Assembly (NCBI GenBank): GCA_024036415.1
Contig: JAMWET010005504.1
Span: 327,501-391,500 of the forward strand
Direction of reading: 5' to 3'
Origin: Prochilodus magdalenae
Lineage: Eukaryota > Chordata > Actinopteri > Characiformes > Prochilodontidae
DNA length: 64,000 bases
Shown: piece after piece, positions 44,579-55,500 of the stretch
Layout: each line of letters starts with the position of its first letter
Position numbering within the stretch: the stretch's first letter is position 1
The notes under the pieces: model-generated
What the model saw: the letters and a program-made list of their open reading frames with translations, nothing else
What the model was told of the DNA's origin: nothing
The model's database searches: none
Position numbers and translations under genes: made by a program

Positions 44579-45544
44579 ACGATCAGTCTGGTATAGTTAT
44601 TGATAATTCATATTGATCTCATAGAAGGAAGGGCTGAGATGGCTGACATTCAACTAAAAGCTCTGCTGATGACTTAATCTATAAAACAGCCTTAAAATGG
44701 AAAAAAAGAAAAGTGAAATGGAAAAGAAAGCCTAAAGGCAGGAATGGGTTAGAGCTCTGCATCCCGTAGGACTTCCACCACATCTTAAAGCTCAGGATAG
44801 CTAACCATTTAGTAGATTGGAGTGGGACAACACATACGGGTAGAAGAGTCCTGCAAATAAATGAATTCATTTATAAAGTAACAAAATACAGTAATTAGCA
44901 TAAATACATCCTTTCTAAGAGCAAATCTAGAAAGTGAACTCCTTACAAACAGCTATGAAGCAACCAATCACGTAAGCAACACTCAAATGAACTACAATCC
45001 ATCCGAAGGCTTCAGACAATCAGACGGCCACAGCTGTGGAAAGTGTGAACGCACAACCATAAAACCAGATAATGGTAAGTGTATCATGCGGCTGTCGTTG
45101 TAATTTGTGACTCATGCAGATTCAAACCGGCAATACAAAACTGCAGGACAGAACGTCTGTGGAAGCGCAACAAACTGCAGGGTTTTTTTCAGAGCGGGCA
45201 GGAATGGGACGACACCGCATGAAAGCAAGACTAAACATACATGCAAACCTCCGGAACAGGTCATAGCAAGAGAGAAGACTTGAAGAATCGAAGAGCAGCA
45301 AACTAATGCTGAGATTAGTTAGAGTTGCCTCTGCTTGGTAAGTTCTGTTCAAAAGTTTCCTTCCAAAATGTAATATTATAATATACAGGTTTAGCAATCT
45401 ACCCAATATACTACTTAGATACAGACCAAAACCTTTGATCCAGCAGTTACAGCAGTTGAACATTTTGCTAATCCCATATAATTCACAAAAAAACTTTTCT
45501 AATCTGGACTTGTGTGGAATAAAACCCTGCGCCCACATGGCCAC
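44579..45544. other. Unassigned non-coding stretch
   Basis: A 140-codon minus-strand frame (45122-45544) has no recognisable domain and ends at the edge of a LINE. 44940-45130 is repeat-free and could be conserved, but the signal is weak. Confidence 0.4.
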
Positions 45545-45990
45545 TATAATAATAATAAGAACAATAAAAAATTTTATTTATAGAGCACTTTTCATGGCGT
45601 TGGCAGCTCAAAGTACTTCACAGACAGTTGCCATCAGTAATAGCAGAAATGATAGGTTTTAATAAGCCAAAGACACAAATCAAATTTATAGTTACTAAGA
45701 AATTGAAGAGTTTTAATTAAACAGTGTGATAAAGAGAAATGGTTTTAGATTCGTCTTAGAAGTGTGCACTGAGCTTGAGTTCCACAGTTTAGAAGCAGAA
45801 TGAATGAAATAGGTCCCATACGTTTGGTATTCGCAGAGGGTCAGTATCTGAGTTGGAACATGAACAGACAGACACTGTATGATGTAAGCTGGTGATAGAT
45901 TTTTTAGAGCTTTATGGACTATAAACCAAACCTTTAAAATCTGTTCCAAACAGATACAGACTGTCAATGTAGCTCTTTTAACATGGGAGT
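45545..45990 (-). mobile_element. LINE (L2/CR1-like) 3' end with reverse transcriptase C-terminal remnant
   Basis: On the minus strand a frame at 45713-45967 reads LEQILKVWFIVHKALKNLSP, then AYIIQCL, then HSASKLWNSSSVHTSKTNLK and PFLF. This is the conserved C-terminal tail of L2/CR1-type LINE polyproteins (FKILLLVYKAL, APSYI, LWNSLP, FKSRLKTHLF). The 3' end on the minus strand then reads GAAAAGTGCTCTATAAATAA and finishes in a short ATT-type tail near 45545, the normal LINE 3' terminus. The copy is 5'-truncated, lacking endonuclease and the polymerase active site. Confidence 0.8.
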
Positions 45991-46475
45991 CCTATGAGAT
46001 CGCTTGTTTGCTGTTGTTAGGATGCTGCTGCATTGGGTTGTAGGGGATGGATTGCTTTCTTCAGAACCCCAGATGAAGAGCTCAGAGAATTTCGAATCAT
46101 TAGCCTCCGCATGGGACACTTACCACTACATGGCCTTCTAAACCTGCACCAAGTATATAACTGTTCTATATATCACGCATCACAAGAGTTTAGTTTTTGG
46201 AATATGGATAGTCAGTAATGCCATACTCCTCCACGAGTTCAGCAGTCATCAGGTGTGTTCATGTTATCAATACCTGACCTGAACACACAAGGTGTGGGAG
46301 AAGCTATAGAAGCCAGTGAGAAATTTCGAGAGTGCAGATTTGACTAACTGTATAAACTAGATGGTGTTGGAGGATGGCCACGGAGAAAATAATTTAAATA
46401 TACACTAAATACATAATCTAGGTATAAGATTTAAAGATTTTAATCCCTTGTTGATCCCACAGTGTGGAAATTTAG
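45991..46475. other. Unassigned non-coding stretch
   Basis: Nothing recognised. Confidence 0.5.
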
Positions 46476-46665
46476 TCTCCGCATTTAACTCATCTGTGAA
46501 GTGAAACACCCACAAACACACTCACTAGTGAACACACACACTAGGGGGCAGTGAGCACACTTACCCGGAGAGGTGGGCAGCCCTATCCACGGCACCTGGG
46601 GAGCAGTTGGGGGTTAGGTGCCTTGCTCAAGGGCACCTCAGTCGTCACTGTCAGTTCAGGGAATC
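46476..46665 (+). repeat. Teleost interspersed repeat, copy 1
   Basis: Ordered blocks: CCGCATTTAACTCATCTGTG, CTAGGGGGCAGTGAGCACAC, GTGGGCAGCCCTATCC, CACCTGGGGAGCAGTTGGGG, GGTGCCTTGCTCAAGGGCAC. Two more copies lie at 49775 and 57970 in the same orientation. It is a familiar fish repeat of uncertain class. It is cut off on the right by a Tc1 3' part. Confidence 0.8.
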
Positions 46666-47190
46666 AGGGCTGGGTCTTCCAACATGACAATGACCCAAAG
46701 CACACAGCCAGGATAACCAAGGAGTGGCTCGGTAAGAAGCATATCAAGGTTCTGGAGTGGCCTAGCCAGTCTCCAGACCTAAACCCTATATAAAATCTTT
46801 AGAGTGAGCTCAAACTCCGTGTTTCTCAGCGACAGCCCAGAAACCTGGCTGATCTGGAGGAGATCTGTGTGGAGGAATGGGCCAAAATCCCTGCTGCAGT
46901 GTGTGCAGACCTGGGGAAAAACTACGGGAAACGTTTGCCCTCTGTAATTGCAAACAAAGACCACTGTACCAAATATTAACATTGATTTTCACAGGTGTTC
47001 AAATACTTATTTGCAGCAGTAACACACAAATAAATATTTAAAAAATTGTGATTTCCGGATTTTTTTGTTTAGATTATGTCTCTCACAGTGGACATGCACC
47101 TAAGATGAATATTTCAGACCCCTCCATGATTTCTAAGTGGGAGAACTTGCAAAGTCGCAGGGTGTTCAAATACTTATTTTCCTCACTGTA
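46666..47190 (+). mobile_element. Tc1-like transposon 3' half with stop in the catalytic Glu codon
   Basis: The plus strand encodes [18 protein letters not shown] (second catalytic Asp), then [13 protein letters not shown] (46749-46790). The next codon, where relatives have the catalytic Glu of the PIENLW motif, is TAA (46791-46793), and the Trp codon is TAG (46800-46802). The C-terminal part continues with [24 protein letters not shown] sequence to about 46975. The 3' untranslated part ends with GTTCAAATACTTATTTTCCT and CACTGTA at 47190, the family's terminal repeat. A frame starting at 46551 fuses preceding repeat DNA to the transposase by chance. Confidence 0.85.
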
Positions 47191-47300
47191 TATATATATA
47201 TTTATGAACAGATAAATGTGAACAGATGCCTCCGCCTTTCTCCATCACACATATTCAACCATCAAACTCCGACACGCAAACGTAACACACACGTGATGAA
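47191..47300. other. Short spacer
   Basis: A short (TA)n adjoins the Tc1 end, followed by unique-looking sequence. Confidence 0.5.
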
Positions 47301-47351
47301 CCGGGCCCATCTAGCGGTTAGGATTCCTGGTTTTCACCCAGGCGGCCCGGG
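47301..47351 (+). pseudogene. Truncated tRNA-Glu(UUC) relic
   Basis: CTAGCGGTTAGGATTCC followed by TGGTTTTCACCCAGG and CGGCCCGGG reproduces the D arm, anticodon arm and variable region of vertebrate tRNA-Glu. The anticodon stem CCTGG/CCAGG (47326-47330 with 47338-47342) encloses a 7-nt loop whose anticodon is TTC (47333-47335). After CCCGGG the T arm and 3' acceptor strand are lost, and the normal 5' acceptor strand is absent. The 5' flank CCGGGCC (47301-47307) is perfectly complementary to GGCCCGG (47344-47350), so a T-armless cloverleaf-like hairpin is possible. I regard it as a pseudogene or retroposed fragment; it cannot carry a B box. Confidence 0.75.
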
Positions 47352-48439
47352 GGTCTGATAATAGGTGCTGCCAGTTGTGTTAGCCTAGTTATTAAAGCTG
47401 TTAGCAGTCATGCAATAATCTATCCTCTATGTCTATGAAAATATAGGTATTTTATTTAAAGTTGTGAGAAGCTTTACTCTGCTCTGCTCCATGCATATAC
47501 AGGCTGATTAACATCACAGCTTAACCGGGCTAAAGTCTGCTTACTTCATCAGGAAAAGTGACTGACCAACATGCAGAGCAGCCAACCACTTGTTGCTTTT
47601 GTACAATAAGCCAAGCGAAACATAAAGATACCTGCATGAATCAACATATTTATTTACACTGCGTGTGTTGAAAAGTGCATGACATATGTTCAAAGGAGTC
47701 AAAGATAGTGGGAGATATTTTTCCTGTTTCATCTTCAGTGTGTAGGTGTCCGTAGAGTGGAATAGGCTATTTGCTTAAAGAACTGATCTGGGAGAGTCTG
47801 TTAGCTTTAGTTTTTAGCTGCGCTAGTTTAGTCGCTAGCCGGTAATTCTGTTAATGAGAGAACGCTGTCATGGATACGATGAAATGTAAAAAACTAGATT
47901 CGTTAAAAAAACCCTAACCCCTCAGTGTAAACACTGGCTGTGTCCCGATCCTTCAGAGGCTGCATTTGGTCAGCAATTTTGCTTGCACCACAGCGGCATG
48001 GCTAGGCTATTCCTATTTTGAAGGCTCCCCCATATGATGCCAGGAAACGTATCCATAATTTCAAGACAGTGTACGATTAAACGAGTGGACCTTTGCCAGC
48101 CAACATATGCCGGCATAAGCAGAGGAGCGAATGCCAGCTAATAAGTAATTTAACCCAACATCTAATGATATGAAAGCTAAAAGTCCATTGTGGTCTGAAA
48201 CAAAACAGTTTCTAAACCTATGGAGGGGAAATAAACTTTCTGGCTTCATGTTTAGGGAGCGTCATTGTTTAAAGTAGCTGCTAGGAGCAGCACTTCGAGA
48301 CGCAATAGTAAGGGCAGGAACAGTAATGCTGTGATGAAAACAGGATATCGGCCCTAGAGCAGACTGTCTCATTTCAGTTCAACCTTCACGGATACACCAC
48401 TCAGTACACTGTAGTGAACTGTTTTCTTTGGGCTAGGAT
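47352..48439. other. Unassigned non-coding stretch
   Basis: No gene or element recognised. Confidence 0.5.
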
Positions 48440-49265
48440 AACCATCTGAGGGATTAGCACCCTTAGTGAATTCTCCTTGGTAGGGGAAAACTTACCCTTA
48501 AGGTTCAAATGTAGGGGGGAATCTTAAGGTATTTATCTGACCTTGCCACTCTAAAACATATATCTCCTTCCTTTTCAACCATTCTTGAATTGATTTACTT
48601 GAGTGCTTTGGGTCATTGTATCACCTGATGTCTCTACATCTTGAGGTCAGGGTCTGTTGCCCTTTTGAAACACCTTTGAATTCATTGTTCCCTCAAAGAT
48701 CACAAGATGTTCAGGGTTTAAGACAGCAAAGCAGTGCCTCACAGTGATGCTCCCTCCACCATGCTTTAAACTTGGGATTAGGTTTTGGTGGACAATGTTT
48801 TTTCTCTGTACTGAGGATTGTGTATGTGTGCTAAAATGTTCCACTTTTGTTCCTACATGTCCATAAAACATTTCTCCGGAAGCACTGTGGAACATCCACG
48901 TGGTCTTAGCAAACTTTTAAGATAGACCACAAGGTTATTTCTTGGCTTCCTTTGTGGTGTGCTTCCATGAACACCATTTATGTTCAGGGTTTTATTAATG
49001 GTGGACACATGAACAAAGGCTTTTGCGGTTTGTCTCTTGCTGTCAGCCTGTGTGCCTTCTCACCTCTTTTATGACTGCCCAGTGTACTCTTAAAGTAATC
49101 CTAGCAGGATGGCCACTCCTGGGGACAGTAGCAACAATACTGAAGTTTTAGCTTTATTTATCTTTATCTTATCTTTATAACTGTGAATTGTGGGACATCC
49201 AGGTCTATAGCAACACATTTGTAGCATCTTCCAGCTTCATGCATTTCTTTGAGCCATCATGTCAG
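48440..49265 (-). mobile_element. Tc1-like transposase relic
   Basis: The minus strand carries, in order, an HTH-to-linker region near 49000-49080, a MFHSASGEMFYGHVGTKVEH segment (48830-48895) where family members have MDAPQGYWRNVLWTDETKVE with the first catalytic Asp, and NLIPSLKHGGGSI followed by EGTMNSKVF (48670-48790), then a decayed QDND/SPDLNPIE region near 48560-48640. Frameshifts and substitutions remove catalytic residues (the WTDETK Asp is not preserved). It is a different Tc1 family from the other relics. Terminal repeats are not visible. Confidence 0.75.
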
Positions 49266-49774
49266 AGAATGGAGCAAGACCTTACCAAGGGACTATCTGC
49301 ACTGCAACCTTGAAGGCAGTCATTGTGGGGTGTACCATTTGACTAAGTGTTTCGTACTTCTCAGCACCAGTAGCCCATGCCCTCCTTGCCCTATTGAACC
49401 ATTGTGGCTTGGATCAATATGGCAGGGGCTGCCATTCACTACAGGACATGGGGAAAACTGAGTGCAATCTGTCACCAGGGCAGCTAAGATGTCCTATGAG
49501 CTAGTCAGTCATTTGTCATTGACATTCTTGTGGAGATGCTCAAGCATTTTATCATTGTTTGCATTACATCATTAACATTCTTGTGGAATCACCTCCACAA
49601 GGGAAAACTAAACCCTGTGATGTCCGTGCTACAACAAAAAGTGCCACCTGTACCAATCCCCCAAAAATAAGGACTTGCAATGAGCCCTAAGCTACATAAA
49701 ACCTAGACTTTTGCAGTTCAAGAGTGCTGTATCACTATGCTTATACTACAAACGCACAACGAACATTTCGCCAT
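49266..49774. other. Unassigned non-coding stretch
   Basis: Nothing recognised. Confidence 0.5.
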
Positions 49775-50015
49775 TCGTGTTTGCACACAGGAATTAGGCC
49801 TCTGTGTTTAACCCACACAAAACGCACACATTAAGAGGCTATGAGCACACTTAGCCAGAGCTGTGGGCAGCCCTATCCATGGCACCTGGGGAGTTGCCTG
49901 GGGTTATGTGCCGTGCTTAAGGGTACTTAATTTGCTTCCTGTTGGCACTGGGATTTAAACCGACAACCCTCTGGTCACAAGGCTGGTTCCCATACCTCTA
50001 ACCCATGACTGCCAA
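49775..50015 (+). repeat. Teleost interspersed repeat, copy 2
   Basis: Contains GTGTTTAACCCACAC, GTGGGCAGCCCTATCC, GGCACCTGGGGAG, TGTGCCGTGCTTAAGGG and a longer 3' part than copy 1: GGGATTTAAACCGACAACCC and TCTGGTCACAAGGCTGGTTC, ending CTAACCCATGACTGCC. Confidence 0.8.
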
Positions 50016-50864
50016 GAGGGATGTAATGCCAAATGTATATACTGCCAAAAAGCCTCTTGTCTCCTTTAAAACAATACCAAAGCTCTGTCAAGGATTTGCA
50101 ATGTGCCAGTACAAAATGTTACCTGTTTTATGCATCACTGAGAAAAACATTCCTCAGGCTCAACAGTCTGAGCCTTCAGCTACATGTTGCTCTCACAAGT
50201 AAGAATCTGTGCCATGCAGTGTCAGGGACTGGCTCCTAACTTGGACATGTAGTAGCCTCAGTACACTTGTCTCCTCATTATACCTATTCTAGTCAACTGC
50301 CAATTCTGCTGTCAGGTATTATGATGATTCTGAAGGACACTGTATAGTACAGGTAACCGAATGAATGGCTTTCATGGATCAGCTGGGAATTATGGCGAGC
50401 TATACCTGTGATGCCTCTGAACCAGGATTTGGGGAGATTTTAACCACTGCCAGGATCATCCAGGTAATTGATCTCACGAACGTCCTAGGCAGACTGTGCC
50501 TTTCCTTTGCATTAGCTTAAATGGTTTTAGTGTGTACTGGAACATCAGCTCCCTCTTGTTCCCATGGAATATGGAACCATCTGATGCTATCCAGATCAGC
50601 ATAACTGTGAACCACCAATAGGAAAAAGCAGATAATCACCACAGTTTCTTGTGTTTTAACCTTGGGAACTGAACTAAATCTACCTATTCTATTAAATTCT
50701 GTCCCTTGGTTTTTTTTTATTAAAGAAGGAGGGCAGGTTATAAGATAACAAATTGCTCTGCTCCCTAATTTCTATATTTCACCCAGTGTCCAAGTCTCTA
50801 TTCTTAGATTTAGTGGCATCTGATCCCTTGGCTGAGACAATTCCATGTGTTCCTCCATCTCTGA
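50016..50864. other. Unassigned non-coding stretch
   Basis: Nothing recognised. Two overlapping frames (50005-50239) start inside repeat sequence and have no domain. Confidence 0.45.
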
Positions 50865-51050
50865 AAATGAAAACACATTTTTGCTTCACCATCTGGCAGT
50901 GTGACTCACAAATCTGGGTTTTGTGTATGCTGGGAGAAAACCACCTGCTCTAATGCATAGTGCCAGTTGTCAGGTTTGGCGGAGGAGGAATAATAGCGTG
51001 GGGCTGCTTTTATGGTTTGGTTGTCCAGCTAACCTGACCAAAGTCCAGCT
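50865..51050 (+). mobile_element. Tc1-like transposase fragment
   Basis: The plus strand reads FTIWQCDSQIWVLCMLGE in a short frame (about 50882-50935), then, after a frameshift, PVVRFGGGGIIAWGCFYGLV (about 50967-51026). This matches the region between the first and second catalytic Asp of a Tc1 transposase (V.KFGGGGIMVWGCFSWFG in relatives). Both ends are missing. Confidence 0.7.
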
Positions 51051-53074
51051 AACATAACTGCAAATAGGTACTGCATTTGAAAACTGGCATAACTAATGAC
51101 ACCTAATAAATAGTTATTCTCAATACAATGTACGAAATAGCGATGTTCAATTGGACATATTATGAACTTGCTTATTCAGTGCTTGGGCTCATACATTAAG
51201 ATATCTGGAGGACCTACCAACCTACAAAATCTTAAAGGTTACCCACAGTTTTGTGGGCTGCATAGATCATGAAATGTGGGGTTGAACAGGCTGTTCTGAT
51301 TGAACCACTCCCCCACATCAACTAGGGGCTCTGCAGAATTATACGACTCTCATCTGAGTATCTTCACCCACAGCTCCAGAGCTACCTCTAAAGTTCTATC
51401 ATTTTTGTCAAAAGCACTGGAGCTGCTAGCATTATGTAGAAGCTAAGTGCTGACACCTGTTCTGTTGTTGGCTGTACCTGAGAGGATGCAATTCATTTTG
51501 ATGGCAACATCCAGCTACAGTCAAAAAAACTTGTCAGCCGACCACTTTGTATTTGCCACAAACTAAATGTAGCTTTTTATTTGACAGCTTCCTCTTATTT
51601 GGATTTTCTAATTCCACCTTAAATAGTGCAGTAGTTACCTTCTGGTGCCTCTTGATCTGTTGTTTACTGCTGCACCAGTTAGGGCGGAATAGAAAATTTT
51701 GAAGAAGCTACTGAATAGGATGCCAACTTTGTGACTGCTTTTCCAAACTGGATCAGTACAGCACAGCACTTGCAATGTTTCCTAAAGCAGAGATCAAGAC
51801 TCAGCAGCACTGCTGGACTGAGAATAATCCACCATCCAAAACTAAAAGATGTAGAGACATCTTCTAATTACAGAACTGAGCTACTTTAAGGTTTCATCTT
51901 TGCTGACACAGGCAGTAAATTGTGCGCCCACAACTCAACAGAAAGACACTGCCAATTCAGTAGGTTGCCCTGGAGCAGCCACACATGAGCCTAAGGTCGC
52001 CATGTGCAATGAGCGGTAGCATTTGTGCGTGGAGCAGAAGAACTGCATTCACTGCAGTGATGGAAGACCACTCAATAGCTCTAAGATGAGGTGGCGTGAA
52101 GTTTGTGATCCAGAACTAATCAATCCCTCATCTCACTAATGTTCCTGTGGCTGAATGCAATCAAATCCTCAGCAATCTTTCAACATATACTGTAAAGTCT
52201 TCCCGGAAGAGTAGAAGCGGTTACTGTATCAGAGATGGGGAAACTCCCTATTATTTTAGAAGTTTAAATGCTTTTTAAAAATAAAAATAAAAAAACTATT
52301 GTAATATATATGCAATTATAAATAATATAATCTATCAACATAAATGAGGCATGTTCATGTTTTCTGAATGAAAAGAAGGAAAGCATAAGACTGTGTCAAA
52401 AATCAAAATGTTAAACTGCAGTGTTAAATGTTATTCACGGCATCAGTGTATTGTACTGACAATCAGTAGTGTTGGGAGATTTCTGGTGTTGGTGTTGGGG
52501 TACAAACAACATCAGTGTAAAATGCCCCAAAGTGTTAATTATGAATAACACTGGTGTGTGTAACATTGTACACCGCAAGTGTCCCTTTCAACACTATTAA
52601 TATTCAAATTAACACTGAATGTTTAACACTATCAAGAGTGTGATTTCACTCTTAGGTGTTAACATTAACTCATTTGGCGCATAATTAACGCCCCATTTCC
52701 CTGGTTTTAATGTATACATGCTACAAGAAATGTGTCCATTAGCAGATACAAAAAAAAAAAAAACACAGAGAGTTCATTTAGAGTTATGATTAACGAGGAT
52801 TAACACGACATTAACATTAGTTTAATACACTACCCCAACATTATGTCACAATGCGCTCTACAGAGCATATCAACAATACTAAAAGCTACACCAGGTAAGA
52901 TTTGGGGATCTGGGGACCTCTTTGAAGGACGTGCCTTCTGAGAACATGATGTCAGGAAAAAGACTCCGGATCGACGTTTGCAGAGTTTTAAAAACAAAGC
53001 AGGTTTATTATAAAAACACAGGCTAAGCAACCATGACAAACCAGACCAAGAGAATGTAGAAATGGAATTGTAGA
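51051..53074. other. Unassigned; small repeat fragments
   Basis: About 2 kb without a gene. At 51805-51845 GGACTGAGAATAATCCACCA is a short piece of the foldback family seen at 61.4 kb. At 52460-52680 the words AGTGTT and AACACT recur on both strands, suggesting a decayed palindromic element. A 149-codon minus-strand frame from 53279 runs in here from a Tc1 relic. Confidence 0.4.
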
Positions 53075-53446
53075 GCTTCCAAATGGGGTCCTGTGAAAAT
53101 CCATCTAGGGTTAGATTTTGGTGGTCTCCACAAAGACAAAATCCGTTTTCATTACTGAAGGTGACTCGCTGCCATTCTGAGTCACTCCATGTCGGTCTGG
53201 GACAAAACCATGGGAGTCTTTGGCAATGTTGATGTGGGCTAGGGTCTACTTGCATGTAGTCCTGTGTTGGTGCAGCCATCTGCCAACGGTGCTGGTACTA
53301 ACGTGATGACATATGAAGGTGTTTATGCCACATGTGCGGCCAGGCTTCAAACCTGAATCATTGGCATGTCTCACAATGTCAACCGTACCCACCAAGTTTT
53401 ATTCCTGTCAGTTTCTTGTCTTTTCTTCAATGATGAGAGCATACAC
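53075..53446 (-). mobile_element. Tc1-like relic (recurrent family)
   Basis: In the minus strand, WSDSEWQRVTFSNENGFCLC (about 53120-53190) corresponds to the first catalytic segment of the family (intact form has SDE; here the Asp is Asn). It is preceded by PTQDYMQVDPSPHQHC, equivalent to the DAGLHAHRP linker, and TGGCATGTCTCACAATGTCA near 53362 belongs to the 5' region. The right end GATGAGAGCATAC is a decayed terminal repeat. The C-terminal third is missing. Confidence 0.8.
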
Positions 53447-53448
53447 AG

Positions 53449-53450
<2 letters not shown>

Positions 53451-53486
<36 letters not shown>
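53451..53486. repeat. (TA)n microsatellite
   Basis: About 18 TA units adjoining the Tc1 end. Confidence 0.95.
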
Positions 53487-53493
<7 letters not shown>

Positions 53494-54099
53494 TACAGTG
53501 GTAAGTCTGTTGTATCACAATTGGCAACAGAGGTCAGTGTCCTGCCCTTCAATTACTGGCAAGATTTTAAATTTTAAAGAGACATGGTGCTTTTAAATGA
53601 ATTAGGCCTGTTTGCAACATGTAAAGGAAACTGCAGGGCTCTTGGTATTTACGCACAAACACGGGCAGGAAGAAATATGAGGCCATGCAGCCTGGACACA
53701 CACTGCCATGCATGCACAACAGCCCCAACACACACCACTGCACCGCCCCCCCCCCCAACTCATACACATAGCCCACACTGTTGTGAATGATTACCTCCAG
53801 ATAAGGCAGGAGTGTGCGGTGCAGGGCGCCACGCTTTCTCTGCAGCACTCTAACACCCAGATGTCCAGCAGAGGACAAAATGACTGGAAGAGGGAGGAAT
53901 ACAATAGGACCAGATAAGCATCCTCAGGAGTTTGCGGTTCCCCCGAGAGCTCGCCTCTCATTCTCTTACTGCTTTCAACAGAGAAATAAACTGAAATGAA
54001 GATCTCCTGAGATTAAAGCCCTGATAGGCACCTAGCGGTTATTTAGCGCGAGGGCTGACGGGAAGCGGAACGGTCTGTCTTGAGAAACGTTCTGTTATT
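53487..54099. other. Unassigned non-coding stretch
   Basis: Contains a run of 11 C near 53746. CpG content rises after about 53800 towards the promoter-like block. No gene supported. Confidence 0.45.
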
Positions 54100-54405
54100 C
54101 CGGATGGAAAGTTGGGCTCCCCGAGGAACAGGACACCTGAATGCGCCCCCTCCCCAACACCCTTAGATAATGGGTCCGTCTTTGTTTCTCCGCTCACGCT
54201 CTCTACGGTACGTACGCCGTACGCTAAGTTCTTCTTCGGGGAGGAGAAGCGGGAGGAGGAGGGGGCTCTAAGGGAAGGGAGGCGAGGTGTGGTGGTCTAA
54301 TACATATCTGTGATTGTACACTGATACGCGCCTCTGAGGGAGCATAATCTGCTCCGGCGTCAGGAAAAAATTCCACACCGACAAGTTTAGCATTCAACAC
54401 GTGTC

Positions 54406-54510
<105 letters not shown>

Positions 54511-54539
54511 TGCTAGGTGACGGGGCGTATATACTGAAT

Positions 54540-54951
54540 TTTAACAAAATAACTGGAGAGAGAGAGAAGGGTGAGGTAGAGAGAGAGAAAGAGAGAGAGA
54601 GGGGAGAGGTAAAGAGGGACAGGGGGAGAGAGGGGAGAGGTAGAGTGAGAGAGGAGGGAGAGAGAGGGAAAGTGGGTGAGGGAGAGGTAGAGAAAGGGAA
54701 AGAGAGGGAGAGACAGAGAGGAAGAGTGAGAGTGGTAGAGATGGAGAGAGAGAGGGAGCTAGTCAGCAACATGTAGGCAGGCTGAGTAAAGAAAGGTCGA
54801 GACTGTGTATACGTACAATATTTAGCCCAGACGTGCCGGGAGAGGGAAAGGAGAGAAAGCAGGGGGAAAGTGGTGAAAATGGACAGCAACGGAATGGATG
54901 TAGAGTGGAAGAAGTGCCGCGGGGAGAACAGAGTATCCGGATCCTGAGACG
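54540..54951 (+). other. Candidate untranslated first exon with a 22-codon frame
   Basis: An ATG at 54879 sits in a good initiation context (GTGAAAATGG). It opens MDSNGMDVEWKKCRGENRVS and closes with TGA at 54945-54947, five bases before the donor site GTGAGT at 54952. If the exon is real, this would be an upstream open reading frame or untranslated sequence rather than the main coding region. I do not recognise the peptide. The 5' boundary is a guess. Confidence 0.25.
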
Positions 54952-55223
54952 GTGAGTGAGGACGATTTGTGTCTGTTTTTTTCCTTCTCTCTTTTTTCTG
55001 GTGGTGTTGGTGAAGTGTGCCCGGCTGTGCCCTTCAGAAAACGGCCGGGCGGAGAGCGGCGGCTGGGTTTCTGCGTCAGGGCAGCGAGCAGAGCAGAGCA
55101 GAGGCAGCTGCGCGGCGAGGAGACAGAGACTTTCAGGTGGACAGCGGAGGACCGGCCGGTGTGCTAGGCTAGCGGCTTTGACCCTTCTGTCATTGATGCG
55201 CGTGCACGCTATACAAGATACAG

Positions 55224-55225
<2 letters not shown>

Positions 55226-55298
<73 letters not shown>
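55226..55298. repeat. (CT)n followed by (CA)n
   Basis: About 21 CT units at 55226-55268, then 15 CA units. The CT part is complementary to the GA run at 54408-54508. Confidence 0.95.
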
Positions 55299-55302
<4 letters not shown>

Positions 55303-55500
55303 TTACTCAGCTCGGATCCTCTCTCTGTCTCACACACACATGCAGTCTCCCAGTCAGCCTCCGTGTACTCCGAGTCTACCTCGTAACTTTACTCACGGGT
55401 ATTGAGACTCACCTCAGGAGGGCGAACGTGCCGGAAACGAGGGCGCGTTAATAAGTACAGCCGACCGAGCGAGCGGTGTAGCACAAGGTCGGACTGGTTT

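Noticed and set aside
45122..45544. 140-codon minus-strand gene
   Set aside because: No recognisable domain, adjoins a LINE 3' end, and has no support beyond length.
47301..47351. Functional tRNA-Glu gene
   Set aside because: The T arm with the B box and the 3' acceptor strand are missing, so normal transcription and processing are not possible.
52830..53279. 149-codon minus-strand protein
   Set aside because: Its N-terminal part is Tc1 transposase remnant and the rest is read-through into unrelated DNA.
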